Assembly: GCA_013178375.1 (NCBI GenBank)
Contig: JABLXQ010000001.1
Location: 235,098 to 299,097, forward strand
DNA from: Gammaproteobacteria bacterium
GTDB taxonomy: Bacteria > Pseudomonadota > Gammaproteobacteria > Pseudomonadales > Ketobacteraceae
Direction: 5' to 3'
Length of the DNA stretch: 64,000 nt
Positions 44,966 to 53,646 of this stretch are shown one piece after another. The position numbers and the translations under genes are program-made. Positions within the stretch are counted from its first letter, which is position 1. Each line of letters starts with the position of its first letter. The notes below the pieces were generated by a model. The model searched no databases and was not told the DNA's origin. It worked only from the letters and a program-made list of their open reading frames with translations.

Positions 44966-45913
44966 TCACAGGAAGCGCTTCCCGGCTCGCAGCCAGTCGG
45001 CCTTGGAATTGAGGATGGCAGCTACCGGCAGGCATTTGCCACCGGGCAGTTGCAGCTCGGTCAGTCGCAGCAGGCCATCACCGGTGGCGACGGTGACGCC
45101 GTCACGGGATACGTCCAGCAGGGTGCCGGGGGATGTCTGATGATTGCCGGTCTGGCGTTCGGCTTTCCAGACGCGGATGGTGTTGCCGTCCAGTTCTGTA
45201 TGGGTCACCGGCCAAGGGTTGAAGGCGCGGATCAGGTTGTGCAGGTCGGTAGAGGACCGGGTCCAGTCCAGCTTCGCCTCTTCCTTGGTGAGCTTGTGCG
45301 CGTAGGTGGCCAGGCTGTCATCCTGCTTTTCCGGCTGGGCCGTGCCGGCAGCCAGTTGCTCCAGGGTTTCCAACAACGCGGGCGCGCCGATCTGTGCCAG
45401 CCGGTCGTGCAGGCTGCCGCCGGTGTCGTCGGCAGTAATGGGCGTGGTGACTTTCAGCAGCATGGCGCCGGTGTCCAGGCCCACGTCCATCTGCATCAGG
45501 GTGACGCCGGTTTCACTGTCGCCTGCCGCAATCGCCCGCTGAATCGGCGCTGCCCCGCGCCAGCGCGGCAGGATCGACGCATGCACGTTGATGCAGCCCA
45601 GCCGGGGCGCGTCCAGAACCAGCTTCGGCAGGATCAGGCCGTAGGCCACCACCACCATCAGATCGGCGTTCAGAGCGTTCAACTGCGCCACATCGTCGGC
45701 GTTTTTGAAATTCAGCGGCTGGTACACCGGAATGTCGTGCTCCTGTGCCAGGGCCTTCACCGGGCTGGGGCTCAGCTTGCGCCCACGCCCGGCCGGACGG
45801 TCCGGCTGGGTGTAGCAGGCGATCACCCGGTGGCGGGACCCCAGCAGGGCCTGCAGCTGGGTGGCGGCGAACTCCGGCGTACCGGCGAAAATCAGGTTCA
45901 GGGGAGCTGTCAC
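44966..45913 (-). CDS. fmt: Methionyl-tRNA formyltransferase
   Basis: Fmt formylates initiator Met-tRNA using 10-formyl-THF. The 315-residue protein has the N-terminal Phe-Ala-Gly-Thr-Pro-Glu-Phe-Ala (9-16) and the signature [15 protein letters not shown] (108-122) with the catalytic His. The start appears to be GTG at 45913. It lies 36 bp behind def, giving the widely conserved def-fmt-rsmB order, so both formyl-Met functions are co-expressed. Confidence 0.95.
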   Translation of the reverse strand: MTAPLNLIFAGTPEFAATQLQALLGSRHRVIACYTQPDRPAGRGRKLSPSPVKALAQEHDIPVYQPLNFKNADDVAQLNALNADLMVVVAYGLILPKLVLDAPRLGCINVHASILPRWRGAAPIQRAIAAGDSETGVTLMQMDVGLDTGAMLLKVTTPITADDTGGSLHDRLAQIGAPALLETLEQLAAGTAQPEKQDDSLATYAHKLTKEEAKLDWTRSSTDLHNLIRAFNPWPVTHTELDGNTIRVWKAERQTGNHQTSPGTLLDVSRDGVTVATGDGLLRLTELQLPGGKCLPVAAILNSKADWLRAGKRFL

Positions 45914-45949
45914 GGGGTGGAAAGTCTCCGGGCGGGAAGGATCGTGGCC

Positions 45950-46468
45950 TCAGCGGGCACGCACTTTTTCCTGTTCCTTGTGATCCTTCTCCAGCTTCTT
46001 GCGGATGCGGTCGCGCTTGAGTTTGGAGATATGGTCCACGAACAGCTTGCCGTCCAGGTGATCCAGTTCGTGCTGGATGCAGACTGACAACAGGCCATCG
46101 GCGATCAGTTCGTAAGGCTGCCCATCCCGGCCCAGGGCCTTCAGGCGGATCTTCTCGGCCCGGGTCACGGTTTCGTAAAAACCCGGCACCGACAGGCAGC
46201 CCTCGTCATATTGCTGCTCGCCCTCGATCACCTCGAAGCTGGGATTGATCATTACCAGCGGCTGGTTTTTTTCCTCGCTGGTGTCGATCACCACGATGCG
46301 CTGATGCACGTTGACCTGGGTTGCGGCCAGCCCGATCCCGGGCGCTGCATACATGGTTTCCAGCATGTCGTCGCATAATTTGCGTATTTTGTCGTCAACA
46401 ACTGTGACCGGCTTGGCCTTTGTACGCAGACGAGGATCAGGAAATTCGAGAATATCCAGCAATGCCAT
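45950..46468 (-). CDS. def: Peptide deformylase
   Basis: Def removes the N-formyl group from nascent proteins. This 172-residue class I enzyme has all three metal-site motifs: Gly-Ile-Gly-Leu-Ala-Ala-Thr-Gln-Val (about 46-54), Glu-Gly-Cys-Leu-Ser-Val-Pro (Cys ligand, about 91-97) and Gln-His-Glu-Leu-Asp-His-Leu-Asp-Gly (two His ligands and catalytic Glu, about 134-142). It is the first gene of the def-fmt-rsmB-trkA-trkH run and diverges from the LysM gene. A minus-strand TATACT at 46494-46489 may be its -10 box. Confidence 0.96.
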   Translation of the reverse strand: MALLDILEFPDPRLRTKAKPVTVVDDKIRKLCDDMLETMYAAPGIGLAATQVNVHQRIVVIDTSEEKNQPLVMINPSFEVIEGEQQYDEGCLSVPGFYETVTRAEKIRLKALGRDGQPYELIADGLLSVCIQHELDHLDGKLFVDHISKLKRDRIRKKLEKDHKEQEKVRAR

Positions 46469-46580
46469 CTTGAGAACGCCGCTTTACTAGTATAACTATG
46501 AAAACTGTTGCTAAGATTATGATCGTACAGGGTTTGCACGGCATGGCGGGAAAATCCCACCTGCCTTTGCGAAGTTCGGG

Positions 46581-46615
46581 CTATAGTTTGAAAACAAGGT
46601 TTTACGTCTATAGTT
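46581..46615 (+). promoter_or_regulatory. Direct repeat CTATAGTT and possible promoter upstream of LysM gene
   Basis: CTATAGTT occurs at 46581-46588 and again at 46608-46615, 27 bp apart. TTGAAA (46588-46593) and TATAGT (46609-46614) could act as -35 and -10, but the 15-bp spacing is short. Confidence 0.25.
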
Positions 46616-46749
46616 AAACTTGCGCTCGATTGTGGGTGGATCTGCCGGAATGCCTGTGGAACCAGCCGCTTTACGCATGTGAACAAGCACAAACAAGCAA
46701 ATATAGCTGCCTGGCGCCAGGCGTTCATAATGATAAAGGGATTCTCACC

Positions 46750-47799
46750 ATGATGAAATCATTTCTCAGGCTCGTCGGCGGCTGTCTGGTTGGTGTCGCC
46801 CTGCAGGCTACGGCAGCAGAGCTGAAGCCTGGGCATCCGGACGTGTACCCGGTCAAGAAGGGCGATACGCTGTGGGACATTTCCAGCGCGTTCCTGAATG
46901 ATCCCTGGTTGTGGCCGGAGCTGTGGCAGGTCAACCCCCAGATCGAGAATCCGCACCTGATTTATCCAGGCGACCTGATCAAGCTGGTCTATGTCGACGG
47001 CAAGCCGGTACTGACCCTGGAGCGGGGTCCGCGCACCGTCACCTACAAAAACGGCGACACCATCAAGCTGAGCCCGCAGGTACGGACCGAGCAGCTGGAT
47101 ACCGTGATTCCCGCCATTCCGCTGGAATACATCCAGGGCTTCCTGGTGGATAACCGGGTGCTCACCGAGGAAGAGATCAGCCTGTCGCCCTATTTGTTGG
47201 CCGGCGATGAGAAACACATCGTGATGGGTGTGGGCGATTATGTGTACGGTCGTGGTGACTGGTCGCAGCCCCACCAGAACTACGGTGTGTTCCGTAAGGG
47301 CCCCACCTATATGGATCCCGACACCAAGGAAGTGCTGGGCGTCGCCGCGCTGGATCTGGGCATGGCACGCTATGAAAGTGCCGAGAGCGACGTGGCGCGC
47401 TTCAAGCTGACCAAGTCGAAGGAAGACATCCGTCCGGGTGATCGCCTGATTCCCACCGAGGAGCGCAAGCTGGATTCAGTGTTTCATCCGCGCACACCGC
47501 AGAGTGAAATGAAGGGTTACATCATTCATGTGTTCAGCGGCGTGCGCAATGTCAGTCAGTATGACGTGGTGGTGCTGAACCTGGGTGACCGCGACGGCAT
47601 CAGCATTGGCGATGTGCTGGCCGTGCATGGCAAGGGTGAAACCGTGAAGGACCAGGTGACCGGCGAGTTGGTGAAACTGCCGGATGAGCGCCGCGGCGTG
47701 CTGATGGTGTTCCGCACCTTCGAGAAAGTCAGCTACGGCCTGATCCTGCGGGCAGAAGCGCCGCTGCAGGTGCTGGATGCGGTGAAGAATCCGAAATAA
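46750..47799 (+). CDS. LysM-domain cell-envelope protein
   Basis: This 349-residue secreted protein has a signal peptide (cleavage near Ala-Thr-Ala-Ala-Glu), then a LysM domain (Tyr-Pro-Val-Lys-Lys-Gly-Asp-Thr-Leu-Trp-Asp-Ile-Ser, about 32-44) ending in Ile-Tyr-Pro-Gly-Asp, and a long conserved C-terminal region found in the LysM gene that sits beside dprA in Pseudomonas. LysM binds peptidoglycan. Two adjacent ATGs (46750, 46753) are both possible. It diverges from def. Here dprA has been pushed about 4 kb away by inserted genes. Confidence 0.9.
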   Translation: MMKSFLRLVGGCLVGVALQATAAELKPGHPDVYPVKKGDTLWDISSAFLNDPWLWPELWQVNPQIENPHLIYPGDLIKLVYVDGKPVLTLERGPRTVTYKNGDTIKLSPQVRTEQLDTVIPAIPLEYIQGFLVDNRVLTEEEISLSPYLLAGDEKHIVMGVGDYVYGRGDWSQPHQNYGVFRKGPTYMDPDTKEVLGVAALDLGMARYESAESDVARFKLTKSKEDIRPGDRLIPTEERKLDSVFHPRTPQSEMKGYIIHVFSGVRNVSQYDVVVLNLGDRDGISIGDVLAVHGKGETVKDQVTGELVKLPDERRGVLMVFRTFEKVSYGLILRAEAPLQVLDAVKNPK

Positions 47800-47822
47800 C
47801 GTTTCCTTGTTCTCCTTGATAC

Positions 47823-47847
47823 AAAAGGCCTGCAATGCAGGCCTTTT
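47823..47847. terminator. Bidirectional terminator between LysM and PEP-CTERM genes
   Basis: AAAAGGCCTGCA (47823-47834) and TGCAGGCCTTTT (47836-47847) form a perfect 12-bp inverted repeat with a tiny loop and A/T-rich flanks, serving the two convergent genes. Confidence 0.8.
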
Positions 47848-47874
47848 TGTTGTGGACAGGGTGCATTGAGGACG

Positions 47875-48609
47875 TTACTGCCTGGCGCGGCGCTGGTACA
47901 GCCAGCCCAGGGCGAGTGCCAACATAATGAGCGACAGACTGGCGGGCTCCGGCACTTCCTGGGTTCGTACGGTGATGGACTCTATGTACGGACTGCCGCC
48001 TTCCGGCATGTACAGGTCCAGTCGATTGCCCGTCAGGGAACCCTGCCAGTATTTTCCTCCGCCCATTTCAGTGACCATGGGACCGTCGGGACCACCGCTC
48101 ATGTCGATGCGGGTGTTGTAGGCGCGGTAATCATCGTCGTCCGGTGATATTTCTGAATCGTCGGCCCCCGTATTGAACGCAATTCCGATCAATTCCACCT
48201 GCTCACTGAAGGCCAGGATCAGGCGGTCCAGGTAGTCGAGTGCGGTGCTGCCGCAGTCAGGCACGTCGCAGGCGCCAAGGCCCGCATATTCCTGCTGCAG
48301 GTAAACGTATGCCGGTACTCCCGTGGTTACATTCCCATCGGCATCCTCCGGCCAGTATTCGGCTGCGACGGTCAGGGTCAGATCCTGCTGGGTCCAGTTG
48401 AAAAACCGGTAACTACCCTCCACCGCCGGCCCGTTCCAGGCGCTGCCGTCAGCACCCTGGCCGGTGACGGGCGCGCCATCCAGCAGAGCCAGAAAATTGA
48501 AGGTGATGACGTCTGCACGGGACGGCAGTGTTGCAAGGGGAAAAAGCAGAAACAACAGGAAACGGATGAACTTCGGGGTTTGCAGGGAAATTGTGTGTGG
48601 GATAGTCAT
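47875..48609 (-). CDS. PEP-CTERM sorted exported protein
   Basis: This 244-residue protein has an N-terminal signal peptide and a C-terminal PEP-CTERM sorting signal: Val-Pro-Glu-Pro-Ala-Ser, a hydrophobic helix and a final Arg-Arg-Ala-Arg cluster (about 219-244). Exosortase/archaeosortase-type enzymes recognise this signal; the substrate is usually exported and often linked to exopolysaccharide. The body is beta-rich and acidic, with a paired Cys (Gly-Ala-Cys-Asp-Val-Pro-Asp-Cys-Gly). The start at 48609 has a perfect GGAGG upstream. No exosortase or EPS genes are present here, so its sorting system must lie elsewhere. Confidence 0.85.
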   Translation of the reverse strand: MTIPHTISLQTPKFIRFLLFLLFPLATLPSRADVITFNFLALLDGAPVTGQGADGSAWNGPAVEGSYRFFNWTQQDLTLTVAAEYWPEDADGNVTTGVPAYVYLQQEYAGLGACDVPDCGSTALDYLDRLILAFSEQVELIGIAFNTGADDSEISPDDDDYRAYNTRIDMSGGPDGPMVTEMGGGKYWQGSLTGNRLDLYMPEGGSPYIESITVRTQEVPEPASLSLIMLALALGWLYQRRARQ

Positions 48610-48741
48610 GGCAGCCTCCTTTGCTGGGCCAACCGCAGGGAGCCATTCCAGTGGCAACAGGCAGGAACCCGGCGGGGCTGATCCACCTTAGCAGCAAGCG
48701 GACGCAAGGCGCAAATGGCCAGATTTGAGGCAGGTGGCCGC

Positions 48742-50178
48742 TCAGCGCAGACCGAGAAAATCCTCCAGCCAGGCCTCGTCGAAATGGCGCCGGCCGACGA
48801 AGGCGATGGCATGATGACCCTGCTGGCGCATGGCGCCGGCACTGGGTACGCCCAGGGGCCACAGGAAAAAACGTTCAAAGCGCGCGGATTCGGCGATCAG
48901 GCCATCGGGGTCAAACCAGTTGCGATGGCGCGGGCCGTGTTTTTCTGTTTCCGCGACTGGCAGCGAGCGCAAGTCGTTATAGGGGGCCATCCGGTATTCC
49001 AGTTTTTGGGACGCTTTTTCCGGCTGCGCCATTACTTTCAGCAGGTAGTGGGTGTCGGCCTGCACCAGCAGCACCGGATTGGCATGCCGGTCGGACAGCG
49101 GGCTGTCGAACACCAGCAGCGGTTCGTCCGCACCGGCGGGAATGGCCAGAGTGGAATCCTGCGGCCGGTGCAGTGTGTGATAGCAGCCGCAGGGATGGAT
49201 GCTGTCGTAAAACAGGACGCCGCCGTCCGGCCGCAGCGTTACCCGCCAGACCAGACCATCCAGTGCGCCGCCATACCAGTCGAAGCGTTTCGGTTTGGGC
49301 CGGGCCCCAAACCAGGCCGTGTAATTCAGCTGCAGCAGTACGCCCTGATGGGAGCGCACGTAGGACGGGTAGGCGTATACGATGGGTTGCGCTCCATCAA
49401 TCCGGCGTTTTTCCCCATGCCATCTGGCGGCCCCTATGCGGTCGGCATCGCTGCGCTGTTCCACCTGCCACTGCGGCGCGTGCCGGTTCAGCAGATCCTG
49501 CATCTCGCTTTCAGAAAATTGCGGAATGCCGAGAGGATCGCGCGCGGGATTGCGGGCGCTGGTGCCGTCTTTCAGCTGCGGTTGATAGAGAATGGAATGT
49601 CTGGCATCGAACGCCGGGTCGCCGCTGATTCGTTCGCGCATTTCCTGCTGATATTGCCGGATCGAGCCCAGCGCGCCTTTGCTGGTCAGCGCGTAAATTC
49701 CGAAAAACCGTTGCAGATCGCTGTAGCTGTCGGGAATGTGCACCTGTTCCGCTGTCAGCGGTTGTTGCAGCGATGCTTGCCGCAGCGGTTCGTCACAGCG
49801 CGCAAAAAAGGGGTCGGTTGGAAATGGCACTGCGCCGGTGGGCAGATTGCGTGCCTCGATGCGCAGACTGTCCATGCCCAGCGCGTGCAGTTGCTGGCGC
49901 CAGTATTGCTGCTGTTGCGGATTCAGCTCGTCAGTGGCAAAGCTCGACCAGAAACGGTTGCTGCGGTAGGTGGGAAAATCCTGCACCGGTGCGTATTGGG
50001 CGTCGATGACACCGGCCCGGGCGATGGCGTGCTGCAATTGCTGCAGTTCGTGCTCGCATTGTTTTAGTTGCGAAGGAGGTACAGCGGAAAATGGTGCGCA
50101 GGCGCTGACACACCAGGCCGCCATTGCCAGCAGCAACAGGTGAAGGGGAGAGAGCGCACTTTCATTCACAGTTCGCAT
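48742..50178 (-). CDS. Uncharacterised lipoprotein (third gene of the acyltransferase/START triad)
   Basis: The 478-residue protein is not assigned to a family. It has a signal peptide with lipobox Val-Ser-Ala-Cys (Cys near 27), so it is likely lipid-anchored. The body has a His-Pro-Cys-Gly-Cys-Tyr-His motif near 330, which could bind a metal, and several aromatic-rich strands. The ATG at 50178 lies inside the end of the START-like gene, indicating translational coupling with it and, further up, with the acyltransferase. Co-translation with two lipid-related genes suggests a role in envelope lipid handling; this is inference. Confidence 0.6.
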   Translation of the reverse strand: MRTVNESALSPLHLLLLAMAAWCVSACAPFSAVPPSQLKQCEHELQQLQHAIARAGVIDAQYAPVQDFPTYRSNRFWSSFATDELNPQQQQYWRQQLHALGMDSLRIEARNLPTGAVPFPTDPFFARCDEPLRQASLQQPLTAEQVHIPDSYSDLQRFFGIYALTSKGALGSIRQYQQEMRERISGDPAFDARHSILYQPQLKDGTSARNPARDPLGIPQFSESEMQDLLNRHAPQWQVEQRSDADRIGAARWHGEKRRIDGAQPIVYAYPSYVRSHQGVLLQLNYTAWFGARPKPKRFDWYGGALDGLVWRVTLRPDGGVLFYDSIHPCGCYHTLHRPQDSTLAIPAGADEPLLVFDSPLSDRHANPVLLVQADTHYLLKVMAQPEKASQKLEYRMAPYNDLRSLPVAETEKHGPRHRNWFDPDGLIAESARFERFFLWPLGVPSAGAMRQQGHHAIAFVGRRHFDEAWLEDFLGLR

Positions 50179-50884
50179 GCAGTTCCACCTCGCGCAAATA
50201 CGCCGGTTTTCCATACTGCTGGCGGTGGGCCGGCGCCCATTCCTGCAGATTGTTCAATGCTTCCCGCGCCAGCTGCGCGTTCATGCGGTCCACCAGCCAT
50301 TGTGGCACGTTGCCGCCCCAGCGATTGCCCGCTTCGTAGCGCACCTGGGTCTGGCACTGGTCCAGCGCCACCAGTTGCCAGTAACCTTCCGCCGCGCGGA
50401 TGCGTTCGACGCCGGTGTGCGGCGGAATCGCGTCCGGCTGGTTGAGCATGTCAATGCGGATGCCTGATGCATCCGGCTGGCTCACCTGGAACAGGGTGAC
50501 GGCATCGCGCGCCGCAAAGGGCCAGCGGGCCTGGGTTTCAAACCGCACCAGGGTTTGTTCCGGCGCGGGTCGCTGCAGGATTTCCACCTGATGGGTGTAG
50601 GGCAGCCAGTGCGGCTGCGACGCGGGGTCCTGCAGCAGGCTCAGCAGCGGCAGGATGGGTATGGCGATGACGGTTTCGGCGCGCACGCGGCGGAACGGCG
50701 GGCGGCTGTCGTCGGTCCAGAGTTGAACGGTGTCGAGGGTGTCGCTGCGTGCTGTCCAGCTGTCGGCATACAGCGGGCTGGCCGGCAGCATTGCCAGCAG
50801 GATTGCCAGCAGGGCCGGCGGCAGCAGGATCAGTGTTCCAGCACCGGCAAATCGCGGATTACGCTTGCGCGAGCGTTGCCACAT
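50162..50884 (-). CDS. START-like lipid-binding domain protein
   Basis: The 240-residue protein starts at an ATG (50884) inside the 3' end of the acyltransferase gene. After a basic N-terminus there is a hydrophobic segment (about 18-38) that acts as signal or anchor, then a domain with the StAR-related (START) pattern: Pro-x2-Leu-x3-Leu-x-Asp helix, Ala-Arg-Trp-Pro-Phe-Ala-Ala-Arg-Asp-Ala strand-loop, and a long C-terminal helix. START domains bind lipids or sterols. The overlap at both ends with neighbours points to a stoichiometric three-gene unit. The domain call is from pattern, not a search. Confidence 0.7.
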   Translation of the reverse strand: MWQRSRKRNPRFAGAGTLILLPPALLAILLAMLPASPLYADSWTARSDTLDTVQLWTDDSRPPFRRVRAETVIAIPILPLLSLLQDPASQPHWLPYTHQVEILQRPAPEQTLVRFETQARWPFAARDAVTLFQVSQPDASGIRIDMLNQPDAIPPHTGVERIRAAEGYWQLVALDQCQTQVRYEAGNRWGGNVPQWLVDRMNAQLAREALNNLQEWAPAHRQQYGKPAYLREVELHANCE

Positions 50885-51596
50885 AGTCCTGCTCCAGTTG
50901 GCGCGTGGCCTGTTCGAAATCGTCGCCCGGCGCGATATGACGCGGCGGCAGCACGGTAATGCGCACTGGTCCCGGGAACAGTTGCCGGCCCCGCGCCACC
51001 AGCCGCTCACCGCTGTTGTGGATCACGATGGGCAGAATCGGCACGCCGCAGCGCTGGGCAATCTCGCAGGCACCGCTGCGAAATCGGCCAACACCACCTG
51101 ATTGGGCGGCGTGCACCCGGGTGCCTTCCGGCGCCATCACGATGGACATCCCGCTGTCCAGTACCTGCTGTACCTGCTCCAGCACCCGCGCCCTCCGGTC
51201 TTCCTTGCCGCCCAGAAAAATGGTGCCCGGCAGACGCAGCAGCGGTCCCAGCAGCGGATTGCGCGCCAGCGGCTGCTTCGCCACGCCCACGATGTCCCGT
51301 TGCAGCAGAGCGCACAGGATCACCGGGTCCAGCCCGCTCTGATGATTGAACACCACCACCGCTGGCTGGGTCGCCAAAAAATGACGGTCGGCGCACTCGA
51401 TGCGCAAGCCCGCCAGGCGCGGCCCCAGCCAGCCGACCACGCAAGCCACTGCATTGGTGGTGCGGCGGCGATCACGGGTGACCAGTGCCCAGATGGTGCC
51501 AGTGATGATGCCCAGCAGCGCGGGAATCACCAGGGCGAGCAGCAGATGCAGGGAACGGATGACAGCCATGCAAATTCGATCCTTGATATCACTCAC
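50859..51596 (-). CDS. Lysophospholipid acyltransferase (PlsC-type)
   Basis: This 245-residue membrane-associated 1-acyl-glycerol-3-phosphate acyltransferase family protein has an N-terminal membrane helix (about 15-37), the catalytic motif Asn-His-Gln-Ser-Gly-Leu-Asp (His-x4-Asp, about 82-88), a Leu-Gly-Gly-Lys-Glu-Asp-Arg segment and the substrate motif Pro-Glu-Gly-Thr-Arg (about 156-160). It transfers an acyl chain to a lysophospholipid. It is the first gene of the triad with the START-like and lipoprotein genes. Whether it makes phosphatidic acid or modifies another lipid is unknown. Confidence 0.88.
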   Translation of the reverse strand: MSDIKDRICMAVIRSLHLLLALVIPALLGIITGTIWALVTRDRRRTTNAVACVVGWLGPRLAGLRIECADRHFLATQPAVVVFNHQSGLDPVILCALLQRDIVGVAKQPLARNPLLGPLLRLPGTIFLGGKEDRRARVLEQVQQVLDSGMSIVMAPEGTRVHAAQSGGVGRFRSGACEIAQRCGVPILPIVIHNSGERLVARGRQLFPGPVRITVLPPRHIAPGDDFEQATRQLEQDYVATLAQA

Positions 51597-51743
51597 CGGC
51601 AGTTGGCTTGCACCGGCAATTCACGAGGATCATGGCATTTCAGTGCAGTGCTGAAAAGCCAATGCCGAAGTAATGTCCGTTGGAATACAGGTATTGTTGG
51701 CCGTACGCGGGTCTATGGGTAAATTATTTTCCGGATTTCTCAC

Positions 51744-52904
51744 ATGCACCCGCACGAACTTGCCTGCTGGTTGGGATTCTGGCGCATTCCCGGCGTCGGT
51801 CCGTCCCATTTCCGTTTTGTCTGCGATCACTTCGGCGCGATTGGATCGTTGTTCGACCAGACCGCGCGACAGCTGGAACAGCTGGGTTTCACCGCATCGC
51901 AGCGGGAGCTGATCCAGCACTGGCGCGGCGGCGGTGATTCGGTTTTGCGCGCGGGCGTCGAGCGCGACCTGGCCTGGCTGGCGCAGTCACCGCAGCACCA
52001 CATTCTCACATGGGAAGACAGCCGTTATCCCTCGCTGCTGCGACAGATCAGCGGCGCGCCGCCCCTGCTGTTCGTGCGTGGCGATGCCGACTGTCTGGGT
52101 CTGCCGCAGATCGCCATCGTCGGCAGTCGCCAGAGCACCCGCGCCGGCAAACAGCTGGCACAGGATTTCGCCGCGTCCTTTGCCCGCCAGGGTTTCATCG
52201 CCACCAGTGGTCTGGCGCTGGGTATTGACAGTGCCGCCCACGAAGGCGCGCTGGAAGGCGGCAACAAAACCATCGCCGTACTGGCACATGGCCTCGACGC
52301 CGTTTACCCGCCGCGCAACCGGCCCCTGGCGGAACGGGTGGTGGCACAGGGCGCGCTGGTGACGGAATTTCCTGTCGGCGTGACGCCACGGCCGGAATTT
52401 TTCCCCCGCCGCAATCGCATCATCAGCGGCCTCAGCCTGGGTGTGCTGGTGGTGGAGGCGGCGCTGAAAAGCGGTTCCCTGATCACCGCGCACGAGGCCA
52501 TCGATCAGGGCCGCGAAGTGTTCGCCATCCCCGGCTCCATCCACAATCCGCTGGCCAAGGGCTGCCACGCACTGATCCGCAATGGCGCCAAACTGGTGGA
52601 AACGGCAGACCAGGTGGTGGAGGAACTGCGGCCGCTGCTGGGTTTCATGCGCCAGAGCGCGCTGTTCGATGAGGACGCTTCGCGGACGGACGGCGCGAGC
52701 CACGGCTGCATTTTCCCCACCGGTTCCACCGAAAGCCTGCTGCTGGACGCGCTTGAATACGATCCCTGCAGCATCGACCTGCTGGTGCAGCTCACGGGCA
52801 TTTCAGTGGCGGATGTGAGTTCCGCCCTGATCCTGCTGGAACTGGAAGGCCAGGTGCAGCAGGTGCAGGGAGGTTACTGCCGGGCCCGAGGCGGCCCGGT
52901 GTAA
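51744..52904 (+). CDS. dprA: DNA-processing protein DprA
   Basis: DprA (Smf) binds incoming single-stranded DNA during transformation and loads RecA. The 386-residue protein has an N-terminal helical domain, the Rossmann-like core with Ala-Ile-Val-Gly-Ser-Arg, Gly-Leu-Ala-Leu-Gly-Ile-Asp-Ser-Ala-Ala-His, the Pro-Arg-Arg-Asn-Arg-Ile-Ile-Ser-Gly-Leu-Ser motif and Ser-Gly-Ser-Leu-Ile-Thr-Ala, and a C-terminal winged-helix-like domain. A GC-rich hairpin (52880-52899) lies at its 3' end but has no T-run. It converges with a lipoprotein operon. Confidence 0.94.
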   Translation: MHPHELACWLGFWRIPGVGPSHFRFVCDHFGAIGSLFDQTARQLEQLGFTASQRELIQHWRGGGDSVLRAGVERDLAWLAQSPQHHILTWEDSRYPSLLRQISGAPPLLFVRGDADCLGLPQIAIVGSRQSTRAGKQLAQDFAASFARQGFIATSGLALGIDSAAHEGALEGGNKTIAVLAHGLDAVYPPRNRPLAERVVAQGALVTEFPVGVTPRPEFFPRRNRIISGLSLGVLVVEAALKSGSLITAHEAIDQGREVFAIPGSIHNPLAKGCHALIRNGAKLVETADQVVEELRPLLGFMRQSALFDEDASRTDGASHGCIFPTGSTESLLLDALEYDPCSIDLLVQLTGISVADVSSALILLELEGQVQQVQGGYCRARGGPV

Positions 52905-52919
52905 TGGTGCAGGCGGGAA

Positions 52920-53645
52920 TTACTCGGAGTCGTCCACCGGCTGGTTGTATTCGGCGCGGGACGCCTGGGTGGCATCCAGCCCGTACTGCGGATGGAATTT
53001 CCCATGAGGCAGCACGCCCACCGAACCGTAGTTCACCTGCTGGGCAATCGGGAAGTAATCCTGCTGCGCCGTCTTGATGGCGGTTTCCACCAGCGCGCCA
53101 ATCAGGCCGTTGTTGGAGTTGCCGCTGGTGTCGATGGTAACTGCCTTGCGGAACTGCCACAGGGTTTCGCTGCTGCGGGTGGACACCAGCTTGAAGGTGA
53201 GGGCCACGGTCACATTGCCGCCCAGGACGTAGTAGGAGGTGTCCCAGGAATCGATGGTGACAAACAGGATGGCGTCGGCGCCGAACATCTGGCCGAAACG
53301 CTGCGGTGGCACCGCCAGCAACTGGGCACCGTCACTGATGCCGGCCTGTTGCAGTAACGCGTTGGTCACCGGAACCGGCAGCACGTAGTAGCCCTGCTCG
53401 GTGAGCGGTTGCGCGATGCTGGCAATGTAATACAGCGGCGCATCGGCGGCGGTGGAATGATTGATGGCCGGCAGCACCAGGATGGAATTGGGCTTTTCCG
53501 AATAGATGCCCGTGAACACTTCCTGGTTGGTGATGGGCGCCGTGGCCGGCGCGGTGGCGCAGCCGGGCAACAGGCTCACGCCCAGCAGCAGGGCCGCCGG
53601 TGCCAGTGCACGCAACAGCGAAATTTTTGTCATTCTGCGCATCAT
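52920..53645 (-). CDS. DUF799/GNA1162-type lipoprotein
   Basis: This 241-residue lipoprotein has lipobox Leu-Pro-Gly-Cys and the DUF799 core (Ser-Ile-Leu-Val-Leu-Pro-Ala-Ile-Asn-His-Ser; Gly-Ala-Asp-Ala-Ile-Leu-Phe-Val-Thr-Ile). Family members include the neisserial surface lipoprotein GNA1162 and have a fold related to TolB-like/periplasmic domains of secretion-type assemblies. It is the last gene of a CsgG/small lipoprotein/DUF4810/DUF799 run, a widely conserved lipoprotein set whose function is not established. The stop lies one base outside dprA's convergent neighbourhood, with no room for another gene. Confidence 0.85.
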   Translation of the reverse strand: MMRRMTKISLLRALAPAALLLGVSLLPGCATAPATAPITNQEVFTGIYSEKPNSILVLPAINHSTAADAPLYYIASIAQPLTEQGYYVLPVPVTNALLQQAGISDGAQLLAVPPQRFGQMFGADAILFVTIDSWDTSYYVLGGNVTVALTFKLVSTRSSETLWQFRKAVTIDTSGNSNNGLIGALVETAIKTAQQDYFPIAQQVNYGSVGVLPHGKFHPQYGLDATQASRAEYNQPVDDSE

Positions 53646-53646
53646 G

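Noticed and set aside
42474..46087. Plus-strand frames opposite trkA and rsmB/fmt (42474-43616, 44666-46087)
   Set aside because: They are reverse-frame artefacts of conserved housekeeping genes.
46724..46741. AATGATAA-containing stretch before the LysM gene, considered as a Fur box
   Set aside because: Only one partial hexamer pair is present and the gene has no iron link.
48715..50067. Plus-strand frame of 450 codons opposite the uncharacterised lipoprotein
   Set aside because: The minus-strand frame has a lipobox and translational coupling with its neighbour; the plus frame has neither a signal nor motifs.
52880..52899. CCGGGCC/GGCCCGG hairpin at the 3' end of dprA
   Set aside because: It lies within coding sequence and lacks a T tract; it may only reflect GC-rich codons.
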